From Terfezia claveryi (lineage: Eukaryota > Ascomycota > Pezizomycetes > Pezizales > Pezizaceae): a DNA stretch of 17,119 nt. Positions 9,298 through 17,119 of this stretch are shown here, one piece after another. The stretch spans positions 1 to 17,119 of the forward strand of contig WHUX01000616.1 of the NCBI GenBank assembly GCA_015179025.1. The letters run 5' to 3'. The notes beneath the pieces were generated by a model. It did not search any database and had not been told where the DNA came from. It saw nothing but the letters and a program-made list of their open reading frames with translations. Numbering within the stretch: the first letter of the stretch is position 1; each line of letters begins with the position of its first letter. A program made the translations under genes and the position numbers.

Positions 9298-11389
9298 CTA
9301 ACAGTCCGAATTTTCCCCATAATCCAACTCATCCTCACTAACAATGTGCCCATACCGAACCTTAAGTGGCGCTACTACAGCCGCTCCTGCAGACACTGTG
9401 GCCACTTTCTTTGCCTCCTCTTTTCCCTTATTACCCTTTCCCTTTGCCTTTGTCTTATCCGTAACCTTCCAACCGATTGAACAGTCACCCATCATGTGAG
9501 TTTTGTCCCCACACTTGATGCACTGTCCATCCTTCTTCCGAGCCTATCTCATAGCATATGTAACGCTATCTTGGCCAGGTTCTTTGGCTTTTTTGGAAGA
9601 GGTATCGGATTTGGATTTAGCCTTAGCATCAGGCTTGGTTTTTGCCTTTTGCTTTGGCTTTGTGATTCCGTCCTTAAGGTTTTCGGACTTCTTTTCGGTA
9701 GTCTTAGGAGTGTTGGGTACCTCCTTTTTCGCACCAGCGGCCTGTTCTTTTTGACGGAACTGGCTCTGTGCATGTGCCTCCCTAACCTTCTCATACTCAA
9801 CCTGAGACCCGGCATTAGCAATTGCCTGAAAGCACATTTCTGTACTTGCTGGCACTTTATCGAGAATGTCTTTGTCAGTACTGACTCGGACTATATAGGC
9901 CCAAGTCTCAGGCTGAATAGCACTAATCAGGTGCCCCCTAGCTGTTCCCGTGGTAGTTCCACTACCAATTGGTGAACCCTGACATGAGCGATAAAATCTT
10001 TCCTCAACTCACCTTTTTTCTAGAACTCCTTCTGAAGGGAGACCTTCGCATCCTGCTTCTCATGCTGGTTCTAGTGTGCGTTTATGAATTCACATTTAAA
10101 GACATTAAACGTGTCCCATTCAACCCATCCGGAGTTGGCATCTAGTGTACGCTTGTGTTGGTTTGCGTAATACCAAGTGCTCGCACCTCTTGTAAGTAGA
10201 TCTGCTACAAACAGGATTTTTTCGCTATGAGTAGAGTATGTTAGCGGCATGCATTCAAAGGTGTGGTCTACCTTCATTAGGAATTCCTTGAGTTTGCTTG
10301 AAGTTCCATCGAACTTCGGAGGTAGGGGGAGGTTTCGGGGTTTTTCTTCTCAGAAAGAACTCGAGTTTTCTTTTGTGGAGGAGGTGATGGCGGAGGTGGA
10401 GGAGGTGGTACTGGACCAGTCCGAGTACCACGTATGATGAAATCTTCAATATCATCATCAATTGATCGAGTGCATTTCGGTGGACGTTGTTGACTGAGTG
10501 GTTGCTCTTGTAGGTCTTTGAGCTTCCTTTTGTGAGTCTGGATCCGACGGAGAGTTCTTCTACGGATTCTTTATTAGTCTCACAACTGCGAATGCGATCA
10601 TCTTGCTCTTGCTTGATCGCCTTCTGTGTCCATTCATGGAGTTTGATAACATCTGCTTTGATATCATCAAACTCTACTTTAGCTGCATCAACTATTGCCT
10701 CCGTGTCCTGTTTAAGCTTCTTGCTTAGTTCCTCCCATTGTTTTTCTAAGGCCTCACTGATGGATACAGTTAAACGCTTAACTACATCCTCTTGTCCTTC
10801 TGTTTGACCTTTTAATGCTGCTACTTCTTCGGTGACCTGCTGTCGTAATAACTTTAGGTCTTCATATGTAGCCATTGCTCCTTCAAAAATAACCCTATGT
10901 GCTCTTGGGCTTCTTTCAGGAGGCTTGCTTGAGTATTTAGACCTCTCGTAAGGTCTGAAATCTTCGCTCGTTGCCGGTCAAATTCGATCGATCCATCTCT
11001 AACAATTCGAGCCAATAATTAGTCATATTCTTCTTGGCTTAAACTTGGTCGAGACGGTCGTGTGGACGTGGTGGTGGCTGGGTGGGACGTCGTGATGATG
11101 TGTTACTGGCTGTTCGATGAGGAGGCCTTCGGGAAGGTTGTCCAAATCATTCTAATAAACCAGGTGGGAATGTGGTTAACTCATCTGGAGAGTATATAGG
11201 GTGTCTTGAGGATTCCATCCCTCGGGATAGAATATCCTCCATTGGAATATCAATAAGGTCATCTTCCGTATCTGTATCAGATTGAGGAAGATTGTGTGGT
11301 CTTTGTGTGATGGCACGGGGTGTGACATCTGGGAATGTAAGGGGTTGGTAGGGCTGGCGAGGCCCTCTTGGTGTCTGTGAACTAGACAT
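9298..11389 (-). pseudogene. Element A gag (coiled coil, capsid, CCHC zinc knuckle), broken
   Basis: Gag is the particle-forming protein. The best start is 11389 (MSSSQTPRGPRQPYQPLTF), 48 bp inside LTR2; an upstream in-frame ATG at 11407 adds only six residues. Pieces in order: Pro/Arg-rich N-terminus to 11147 (TGA); a long charged helix from 10875 (MATYEDLKLLRQQVTEEVAA and on), very likely a coiled coil; a Pro-rich run near 10375-10420; then capsid from about 10310 (PKFDGTSSKLKEFLMKVDHT, LTRGASTWYYANQHKR, WVEWDTFNVF). After another shift near 9930 come TWAYIVRVSTDKDILDKV and a Lys/Ala-rich tail. A perfect CCHC knuckle follows at 9480-9521 (CIKCGDKTHMMGDC). It needs at least three frame changes and has several TAG/TAA stops, so it is dead. 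Confidence 0.88.
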
Positions 11390-11437
11390 GATTAGAGTAT
11401 ATAGCAAATGTAGCGAGAATCACTGGCTACAAAGTAA
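11390..11437 (-). promoter_or_regulatory. Leader of element A between LTR2 and gag; no clear primer binding site
   Basis: These 48 bp begin TTACTTTGTAGCCAGTGATT on the minus strand. A tRNA-primed element normally shows TGG (complement of tRNA CCA) within a few bases of the LTR. That is not visible here, so the priming mode is undetermined. Confidence 0.4.
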
Positions 11438-11730
11438 TGTCACGGGGCCCTATTGACTGATAGCGCTCTTGCAACTATTAGGACGGCCGTAATTTGCTGC
11501 CGCAACGATATCTATTCCGCAACACAGAATATCAATCCTATAGCAGTAAAGTTCAATCCAACTATAGTTCCTCACGACGGATCTTATTTCGCAACACAAA
11601 ATAAATCCTATGTCGCTTAAACGTAAAGTTAACTCAAGACTTAGAACTTTGTAGGCTTCGTGTACTCAAGGTGCTCTTGCTTTCGAATACTCGCTGGTGG
11701 TAGAATGAATTCAACCGGAACTACTTGCAC

Positions 11731-11738
11731 TATTTATA
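11731..11738 (-). promoter_or_regulatory. Candidate TATA box in LTR2
   Basis: TATAAATA on the minus strand, about 290 bp before the internal edge of the LTR and correctly placed to start the gag-pol transcript. It is conserved in position in all three LTRs. A second AT-rich run near 11770-11790 is an alternative. Confidence 0.5.
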
Positions 11739-12524
11739 TCCCGCGGTGTTCGTAGATATTCTTATGATAAAAATATTTTATAAAACGCGGGCCTACCTGT
11801 CACCTTGGAATTTCTTCCTAAGTGTTATGCCATCCACACCTTTGTTAATGCAGTTGCTATCTGCACTCGTTGTCACAGGTTACTAACCCGAACGTAGAGA
11901 ATATTCCCATGTCTGCATGTTATACGTACTTCGCTTATAGCTCGCTTATCCCATTAAAGAATTCTTATCCGAGACAACTAAATTCAATTCAGATACGTTA
12001 CCAATCCCGATACTATCGAATTACCATCCGACAATATCCGAAGGCATCTAATTATGTTTCCGGCAATATTCACTTAATAGTGTCTAGTGTCCATTGAAAA
12101 TAATTTTCAACTGCACATAACTCTATGAATAGAGAACCGTGGGTCACAAGTAGATTACCATTGGAAAGGTATCAACGCATAGAAGATTATAGAATCTTAG
12201 TTTATCCGATACCCAAATTATTCACGGAGTTATTACCAATAATAAGTAAACCTCCTCGTGGACCTATATGACCATATTAAAAGTCTTATATCTCCATGAG
12301 TTTAACTCCGATCATAAAAAGGATTGCAGAAATGGAATCAGGACGAAGAGTAGGCCTAGATAGAACCTTGAAACATTAAATTCGGAGAACTTTATGTTTT
12401 GGCCCTACCTTTGGCCTCTGTCCTGGGCGCACTCCCTTATAGTGTCACCGGACGCACTTTGGTCTAAAGTGCGCCCTCGGTCCTTCATTTTTTTAGTTAT
12501 TTTTACCGAATTATTTTCCTGCAG

Positions 12525-12573
12525 TTCAGGGTAATAATTCAATATTCAGGGTAACGCCAAGACTTCAGGGTAA
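12525..12573 (+). repeat. Three spaced copies of TTCAGGGTAA in LTR2
   Basis: Exact copies at 12525-12534, 12545-12554 and 12564-12573, with spacings of 20 and 19 bp. They are in the presumed U3, the enhancer part of the LTR. The same array is in LTR1 (one copy degraded) and LTR3. Confidence 0.65.
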
Positions 12574-12894
12574 CAGCTAATATAGCTAGCATATATATGC
12601 ATATAGTCAGCATATTAATCTGAGTATAACTATTGAACCTTAATCGGATTCTTATGAAACTTAAACCGTAGCTCCCTCAAGGGTCTATGGACGTTCCATA
12701 AGGGTCTTAACCATCTAGGATGATTATAAACCACTCCGAGGTTCATACCCGTTTCATATACTTAACTCTTATAGATAAGTATTAGAAACGTTTGCACCAC
12801 ACTGCTAAGAGTGTACCTAGAGTTCATATAGATTCTAGGGTCGTTCTATAAGGGCCCAAGTACCTTTGGTAGGGCTGGATGTCACCCCGTGACA

Positions 12895-13079
12895 TTCAAG
12901 GTCAGATTTTAGCTATACCATTTGATAGCTTATCCTTTAAAGAATTCTATCTATTAGTGTATAGCATACCTAGCAATATGATTAGTAAACAATAAGAACA
13001 ACATAGTCTGCTAGAGTACAATATAATAAGTATAGCAAGTGAATGAGATAATCATGACAATAGAGTATCGAACAATAAT
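12895..13079 (-). other. 185-bp spacer between elements A and B, possibly 5' part of G0 gag
   Basis: This AT-rich sequence differs from both LTR retrotransposon copies. On the minus strand its left end reads ISYQMV, TAG, LKSDLE. Joining this directly to 3926 continues in the G0 gag frame (LKSDLE then ISLAQLAG), which suggests that A split G0 gag at this point. The in-frame stretch is short and has stops TAA and TAG, so the link is tentative. The rest may be G0 leader or LTR. I see nothing else in it. Confidence 0.4.
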
Positions 13080-13365
13080 TGTCACGGGGCCCTATTACTG
13101 ATAGCGCTCTTGCACTATTAGGACGGCCGTAATTTCTGCCGCAAGATATCTATTCCGCAACACAGAATATCAATCCTATAGCAGTAAAGTTAATCCAACA
13201 TAGTTCCTCACGACGGATCTTATTTCGCAACACAAAATAAATCCTATGTCGCTTAAACGTAAAGTTAACTCAAGACTTAGAACTTTGTAGGCTTCGTGTA
13301 CTCAAGGTGCTCTTGCTTTCGAATACTCGCTGTGGTAGAATAAATTCAACCGGAACTACTTGCAC

Positions 13366-13373
13366 TATTTATA
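13366..13373 (-). promoter_or_regulatory. Candidate TATA box in LTR3
   Basis: TATAAATA on the minus strand, aligned with the boxes in LTR1 and LTR2. In this 3' LTR it would direct transcription leftward out of element B, towards element A. Confidence 0.45.
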
Positions 13374-14158
13374 TCCCGAGTGTTTGTAGATATTCTTATG
13401 ATAAAAATATTTTATAAAACGCGGGCCTACCTGTCACCTTGGAATTTCTTCCTAAGTGTTATGCCATCCACACCTTTGTTAATGCAGTTGCTATCTGCAC
13501 TCGTTGTCACAGGTTACTAACCCGAACGTAGAGAATATTCCCATGTCTGCATGTTATACGTACTTCGCTTATAGCTCGCTTATCCCATTAAAGAATTCTT
13601 ATCCGAGACAACTAAATTCAATTCAGATACGTTACCAATCCCCGATACTATCGAATTACCATCCGACAATATCCGAAGGCATCTAATTATGTTTCCGGCA
13701 ATATTCACTTAATAGTGTCTAGTGTCCATTGAAAATAATTTTCAACTGCACATAACTCTATGAATAGAGAACCGTGGGTCACAAGTAGATTACCATTGGA
13801 AAGGTATCAACGCATAGAAGATTATAGAATCTTAGTTTATCCGATACCCAAATTATTCACGGAGTTATTACCAATAATAAGTAAACCTCCTCGTGGACCT
13901 ATATGACCATATTAAAAGTCTTATATCTCCATGAGTTTAACTCCGATCATAAAAAGGATTGCAGAAATGGAATCAGGACGAAGAGTAGGCCTAGATAGAA
14001 CCTTGAAACATTAAATTCGGAGAACTTTATGTTTTGGCCCTACCTTTGCCTCTGTCCTGGGCGCACTCCCTTATAGTGTCACCGGACGCACTTTGGTCTA
14101 AAGTGCGCCCTCGGTCCTTCATTTTTTTAGTTATTTTTACCGAATTATTTTCCTGCAG

Positions 14159-14207
14159 TTCAGGGTAATAATTCAATATTCAGGGTAACGCCAAGACTTC
14201 AGGGTAA
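14159..14207 (+). repeat. Three spaced copies of TTCAGGGTAA in LTR3
   Basis: Exact copies at 14159-14168, 14179-14188 and 14198-14207, with the same spacings as LTR2 (20 and 19 bp). Confidence 0.65.
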
Positions 14208-14532
14208 CAGCTAATATAGCTAGCATATATATGCATATAGTCAGCATATTAATCTGAGTATAACTATTGAACCGTTAATCGGATTCTTATGAAACTTAAA
14301 CCGTAGCTCCCTCAAGGGTCTATGGACGTTCCATAAGGGTCTTAACCATCTAGGATGATTATAAACCACTCCGAGGTTCATACCCGTTTCATATACTTAA
14401 CTCTTATAGATAAGTATTAGAAACGTTTGCACCACACTGCTAAGAGTGTACCTAGAGTTCATATAGATTCTAGGGTCGTTCTATAAGGGCCCAAGTACCT
14501 TTGGTAGGGCTGGATGTCACCCCGTGACAGTG

Positions 14533-14543
14533 CCTCCCCCCTT
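14533..14543 (-). promoter_or_regulatory. Polypurine tract of element B
   Basis: AAGGGGGGAGG on the minus strand, three bases (CAC) before LTR3 in transcription order. This is where plus-strand DNA synthesis is primed in LTR retrotransposons. The match is by position and composition. Element A has lost the equivalent site. Confidence 0.75.
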
Positions 14544-14544
14544 A

Positions 14545-14566
14545 AGGTTCTTGTCCGCAAGAACCT
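14545..14566. other. Perfect 9-bp hairpin beside the polypurine tract
   Basis: AGGTTCTTG, loop TCCG, CAAGAACCT. It sits two bases from the polypurine tract in the 3' untranslated region of element B. The rest of 14530-14772 is untranslated and shows no gene; the minus-strand frame at 14565-14786 has no recognisable content. Confidence 0.7.
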
Positions 14567-14772
14567 AATTGATCATGCAATCAGAATCATTATTGCTACT
14601 AACAACAATGGATGGGGCTTGAGGACCAGTCCTCATATACAACAGCCAAAACATAGCTGCGTACGTCTCTTTGCACCCCTGGGACAATATGGCATAAGAA
14701 ATACAGGTAAAACAAAAACGTAAAGATAATTCAAAAAACCTAATGCCTAATATAGGAAAAAAAGAAAAATCC

Positions 14773-16338
14773 TCACAAGATAACATCAGGGTCCCGAGGC
14801 TTACGAGGATTATCCAGATGGAATTTTCGAATTAAATCGGCTGCTCCATCCTTCAGGTTCTCATATGGTTCCCATGTGTCGTCATCAGGACCGTAACCCT
14901 TCCAAGAGACTAAATACATAACCCGTCCCTTCCTGAGCTCACTTGTCCTAACCTTTTCCACCTGGTATTCCGATTCTTCGAGGTCGACTGGAGGGGGTGT
15001 TGGTGAGCGTCTGCCGGCAATCGTATTAAGGTGGTAGGGTTCCAACAAACTAATATGAAAAACTGGGTGAGTTTTGCCTGTACTTGGGGAAGCTCTAACT
15101 CATAGGCATAAGTGCCAATAAGCCGTTTAATTCTAAACTTCCCTCGTAACTTGTAGTCAAGCTTCTTGGTCGGACGCCTTGTTTTGATGTTCTTTGCGTT
15201 GACCATGACCCAATCTCCCACTTTGAATGTCGGTTCCTTCTCTGCTACCTTGAGATTGTAGTATTTGGACATCCGGTCCTGCGCTGCCTTCATGTTCTCC
15301 CTCATAGCCTCTCTCATTGCGTCCAAGGTTTCGACTGTCTTGACTGCCTCAGGGTTGTTCGATTCAGTTGAGGCTTCGGTTGGGTTCTGGAAATTATTTT
15401 CTGGGTGTTGAGCGTATGCGGCAAAGAATGGTGTGAGTTTGGTACTAGAATGGACAGTGTTATTATAACAGAACTCGGCAAATGGTAATAACTCGACCCA
15501 GTCATCCTGATCCCAACAGCAATACGTCCGTAGATAATGCTCAAGGGTCTGGTTGACTCGTTCAGTTTGACCATCGTCTGGGGTGATATGCCGAGGACTT
15601 ATCCAATCAACTCCTAATAACCGCATTACCTCCATCCAAAACGAACTTGTAAACACCGAATCCCGATCCGAAACAACCCTCTTTGGTAATCCGTGCAGCC
15701 TCCAAACCTCCTTGACAAATATCCCAGCCAACTCTTTTGCCTTCCGGTTCTTTAAGGAATGAAATGTGACATCTTAGTAAACCTATCAACAATAACCCAG
15801 ATCTGATTATACCCTTTGACTGGTGGTAAATCAGTGATGAAATCCATCGAAATATGTTCCCACGGCCTATAGGGGATTGGAAGAGGTACGAGCTTGCCAT
15901 ATTTCTTGTGTCTTGCTGTCTTGTTTCTTTGGCAAGCATCCATGTGCGAACGTAGTTTCGTACCCAGTCTTCCATTTAGGCCAGTAGTAATTTCGTTTCA
16001 TAGCTCGAGGGTTTTGTCACGTCCGAAATGACCTGCAACTTTAGCATCATGACTTGGAAAGCCACTTTCAACTTAAGGGAATTGTTGTCAGGTATATATA
16101 GGCGACGTTCATAGGTTACCATGTCATCTTCTAAACCATAATGATCGAGTCCAGGATACTCCTTGCCAAACTTCAACGCGTTCCGAATCCCTAACCACTT
16201 GTCATCCTTGAGGCCAGCCTCTTGGATCTCCTTCGACCAACTTGATTCTTCTGTTTGTGAGGCCTTCACTGCCATAATGCGGCGCGTTACTAGACTCTCC
16301 TCACTTGTTCCCAGTTGGAATTGACCAGGCTTGAACAT
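14773..16338 (-). pseudogene. Element B integrase with chromodomain, frameshifted
   Basis: This is the better preserved integrase copy. From 16338, MFKPGQFQLGTSEES leads to HDAKVAGHFGRDKTLEL, where both zinc-binding His are kept. A one-base gap hits the first Cys of the CxxC pair, leaving [15 protein letters not shown] (15943 frame). The core has [14 protein letters not shown] with catalytic Asp at 15842-15844, VVSDRDSVFTSSFW with Asp near 15668, and GQTERVNQTLEHYL with Glu near 15563, consistent with the D,D-35-E pattern. The C-terminal region follows (VGDWVMVNAKNIKTRRPTKK), then after a one-base gap HISLLEPYH is out of frame. The last frame, from 15048, holds a chromodomain of about 55 residues (MYLVSWKGYGPDDDTWEPYE, then NLKDGAADLIRKFH) ending at TAA/TGA by 14773. 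Chromodomains of this class can direct insertion to heterochromatin (family knowledge). Confidence 0.92.
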
Positions 16339-17119
16339 CCGAATCGTGTGGTCCTGCTTCTCTCCCCCTCCTTCGAGGTCAGGATCAACCTGACGAGAAA
16401 GCGCATCTGCTTTGCCATTTTATCACCTGGGCGGTAGATGATTCTAAAATTAAATTGGCTTAGTATTTCCACCCATCTGGCCTGCCTTCGATTGAGTATT
16501 TTAGTGGAATTAAAGTACTCAAGGTTCTTGTGATCCGTATACACAATTATCTCCTCCGGGGCACCCATGAGAAAATGTCTCCATTCCTGGAAACAATTGA
16601 CAATTACGACCATCTCTTTGTCATGGACGTCGTAATTAAGTTCTGCTGGGATAAAGCGTTTCGAATAGTACGCTACTGGGTGCCAACGACCATCTGGTTC
16701 TTTTTGGGATAGAATACCAGCTTTGGCTAGATCAGACGCATCTGTCTCATCATTTTTGGTCGTTCTGGGTGATAATGGCATAGTATTGGAGCGTAGTGAA
16801 CCTATATTTTAACTCATCGAAGGCCTGTTGACACTGCTGTGTCCAGTTCCAGGAACTCCATTGTGCGTTAGTGTCTGAATCGGCAAAGCCAAACTACTAA
16901 AGCCTTGAATAAACCGGTGATAGAAATTAGCAAAACCAATAAACCTCTGCACTTCTTTGACGTTCCGAGGAGCCTGCCAGGCGAGGATGTCCTCGACTTT
17001 CTTCTGCCCCATTTGTATCCCCTTTGTACCTACTTTAAATCCCACGAATTCGACTTCTGGACATGGAAGATACACTTGTCTATGTTGACACAAAGGTTGT
17101 TTTCCGTTAGTTTTTTGCA
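16339..17119 (-). pseudogene. Element B RNase H and C-terminal RT (partial, frameshifted)
   Basis: This segment continues pol upstream of the integrase and is cut by the window end before the YIDD box. Minus-strand pieces: PEVEFVGFKVGTKGIQMGQ and RFIGFANFYHRFIQGFSS (RT connection, from 17093). After one-base gaps near 16850 and 16750 comes RNase H with ETDA/TDASDLAKAGILSQKE, NYDVHDKEMVVIVNCFQEW and EEIIVYTDHKNLEYFNS. Its acidic residues (Asp, Glu, Asp) are present. EILSQFNFRIIYRPGDK keeps Gln where element A has a TAA stop. Breaks here are short gaps, not stops from transitions. Confidence 0.9.

Larger units (their letters stand above)
3927..12894 (-). mobile_element. Chromovirus-type Ty3/Gypsy LTR retrotransposon, element A
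   Basis: This 8968-bp unit lies between two direct LTRs and is transcribed right to left. In that direction it has LTR2, a short leader, gag, protease, RT, RNase H, integrase, then LTR1. The pol order with integrase last is Ty3/Gypsy. The relative B shows that the family integrase ends in a chromodomain. A itself lacks the chromodomain, the 3' untranslated region and the polypurine tract, because LTR1 starts directly after the integrase codons for EYQVE. No 5-bp target duplication is visible: GATAT lies left of LTR1 and TTCAA right of LTR2. A MITE-like insertion interrupts pol. All genes carry stops or frameshifts. Confidence 0.9.
11438..12894 (-). repeat. LTR2 (right, 5' LTR of element A)
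   Basis: The LTR is 1457 bp, from TGTCACGGGG to CCCCGTGACA, with perfect 10-bp terminal inverted repeats. It is nearly identical to LTR3 of element B by eye and visibly less CpG-decayed than LTR1. It drives minus-strand transcription through A. With the TATA box at 11731-11738, U3 would be about 1.19 kb and R plus U5 about 0.27 kb (inference). It contains no gene; the 75-codon plus-strand frame at 11870-12097 is disrupted in the other copies. TTCAA follows it on the right. Confidence 0.94.
13080..14529 (-). repeat. LTR3 (left, 3' LTR of element B)
   Basis: The LTR is 1450 bp, from TGTCACGGGG to CCCCGTGACA. It is almost the same as LTR2 over its right two thirds. The first ~300 bp carry about eight single-base deletions relative to LTR2, with few substitutions. 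No gene lies in the stretch; the plus-strand frame at 13504-13686 is the same chance frame seen in LTR2 and stops earlier here after a one-base difference. Confidence 0.94.
13080..17119 (-). mobile_element. Chromovirus-type Ty3/Gypsy element B (partial, runs off the right edge)
   Basis: This is a second copy of the element A family in the same orientation: LTR3 as its 3' LTR, polypurine tract, 3' untranslated region, chromodomain, integrase, RNase H and part of RT. The rest of RT, protease, gag and the 5' LTR must lie beyond 17119. Its internal region aligns with A from 14954 (matching 5399) to the end (matching about 7580). Where the copies differ by transition, B usually has the G/C state that preserves the reading. 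B is instead broken by many one-base gaps. Its target duplication cannot be tested; ATAAT lies left of LTR3. Confidence 0.92.

Noticed and set aside
9496..9975. Plus-strand open frame of 159 codons opposite gag
   Set aside because: It is the antisense of the Lys/Ala-rich gag tail and zinc knuckle region, where the minus strand has a clear CCHC motif. The Leu/Phe-rich translation is what antisense of such codons gives.
11870..12097. Plus-strand open frame of 75 codons in LTR2, repeated at 13504-13686 in LTR3
   Set aside because: It exists only because the LTRs are copies. It is truncated in LTR3 by a one-base difference, its start codon is absent at the aligned place in LTR1, and it has no recognisable domain.
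12525..12573. CAGGGTAAT resembles part of the I-SceI homing endonuclease site
   Set aside because: Only half of the site is present and no homing endonuclease or intron is seen in the window; likely coincidence.
11438..14529. LTR2, spacer and LTR3 read as a small LTR element or TRIM with a 185-bp internal region
   Set aside because: Gag-pol of elements A and B adjoins the outer edges in the right orientation for each to own its LTR, and the spacer has no primer site or polypurine tract. ATAAT and TTCAA also are not a matching duplication. The near identity of the two LTRs keeps a conversion model open.
1..17119. CRISPR array, tRNA, rRNA or host single-copy gene
   Set aside because: No regularly spaced short repeats with unique spacers, no cloverleaf or rRNA-like segment, and no coding frame outside the transposable elements was recognised on either strand.

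Overview
The window is a nested pile of decayed transposable elements and holds no host gene, tRNA or rRNA that I can support. The element types (chromodomain Ty3/Gypsy retrotransposons, a Fot1/pogo-type DNA transposon, a TA-target MITE) and the pattern of decay suggest a filamentous ascomycete. That decay is in-frame TAG/TAA/TGA codons that look like C-to-T or G-to-A changes, as in repeat-induced point mutation (RIP) or methylcytosine deamination. The organism is an inference. All coding remnants lie on the minus strand, so every element reads right to left.

Layout. (1) 1-3926 is an old Gypsy element, called G0 here: gag (about 3081-3926), aspartic protease (about 2554-3080) and the start of reverse transcriptase (1-303). 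(2) A 2246-bp Fot1/pogo-type element (306-2551) with 43-bp terminal inverted repeats and a TA target duplication interrupts G0 between protease and RT. (3) 3927-12894 is a chromovirus-type Gypsy, called element A: left LTR (LTR1) 3927-5398, internal region 5399-11437 and right LTR (LTR2) 11438-12894. In transcription order, right to left, A carries gag with a CCHC knuckle, protease, RT, RNase H and integrase. (4) A 149-bp MITE-like insertion (8290-8438) splits A's pol between protease and RT. (5) 12895-13079 is a 185-bp spacer that may be the 5' part of G0 gag. (6) 13080-17119 is element B, a second copy of the A family, cut by the window end: LTR3 13080-14529, polypurine tract, then chromodomain, integrase, RNase H and part of RT.

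None of the elements has an intact gene here. A has lost the integrase chromodomain, the 3' untranslated region and the polypurine tract in a break ending exactly at its LTR. It also has D-to-N and H-to-Y changes at integrase key positions. B keeps those residues but is broken by many one-base gaps. Removing the Fot1-type element or the MITE, each with one TA, restores an open frame through the host pol gene, so the order of insertion can be read directly. LTR2 resembles LTR3 of element B more than LTR1, its nominal partner, and no target duplication flanks A, so this stack has also been rearranged since insertion.

I did not find a new biological system. The points most worth following up are the MITE, the LTR-precise truncation of A, the mismatched LTR pairing, and a patch of substitution-free single-base deletions in LTR3 that may be a sequence-quality problem.
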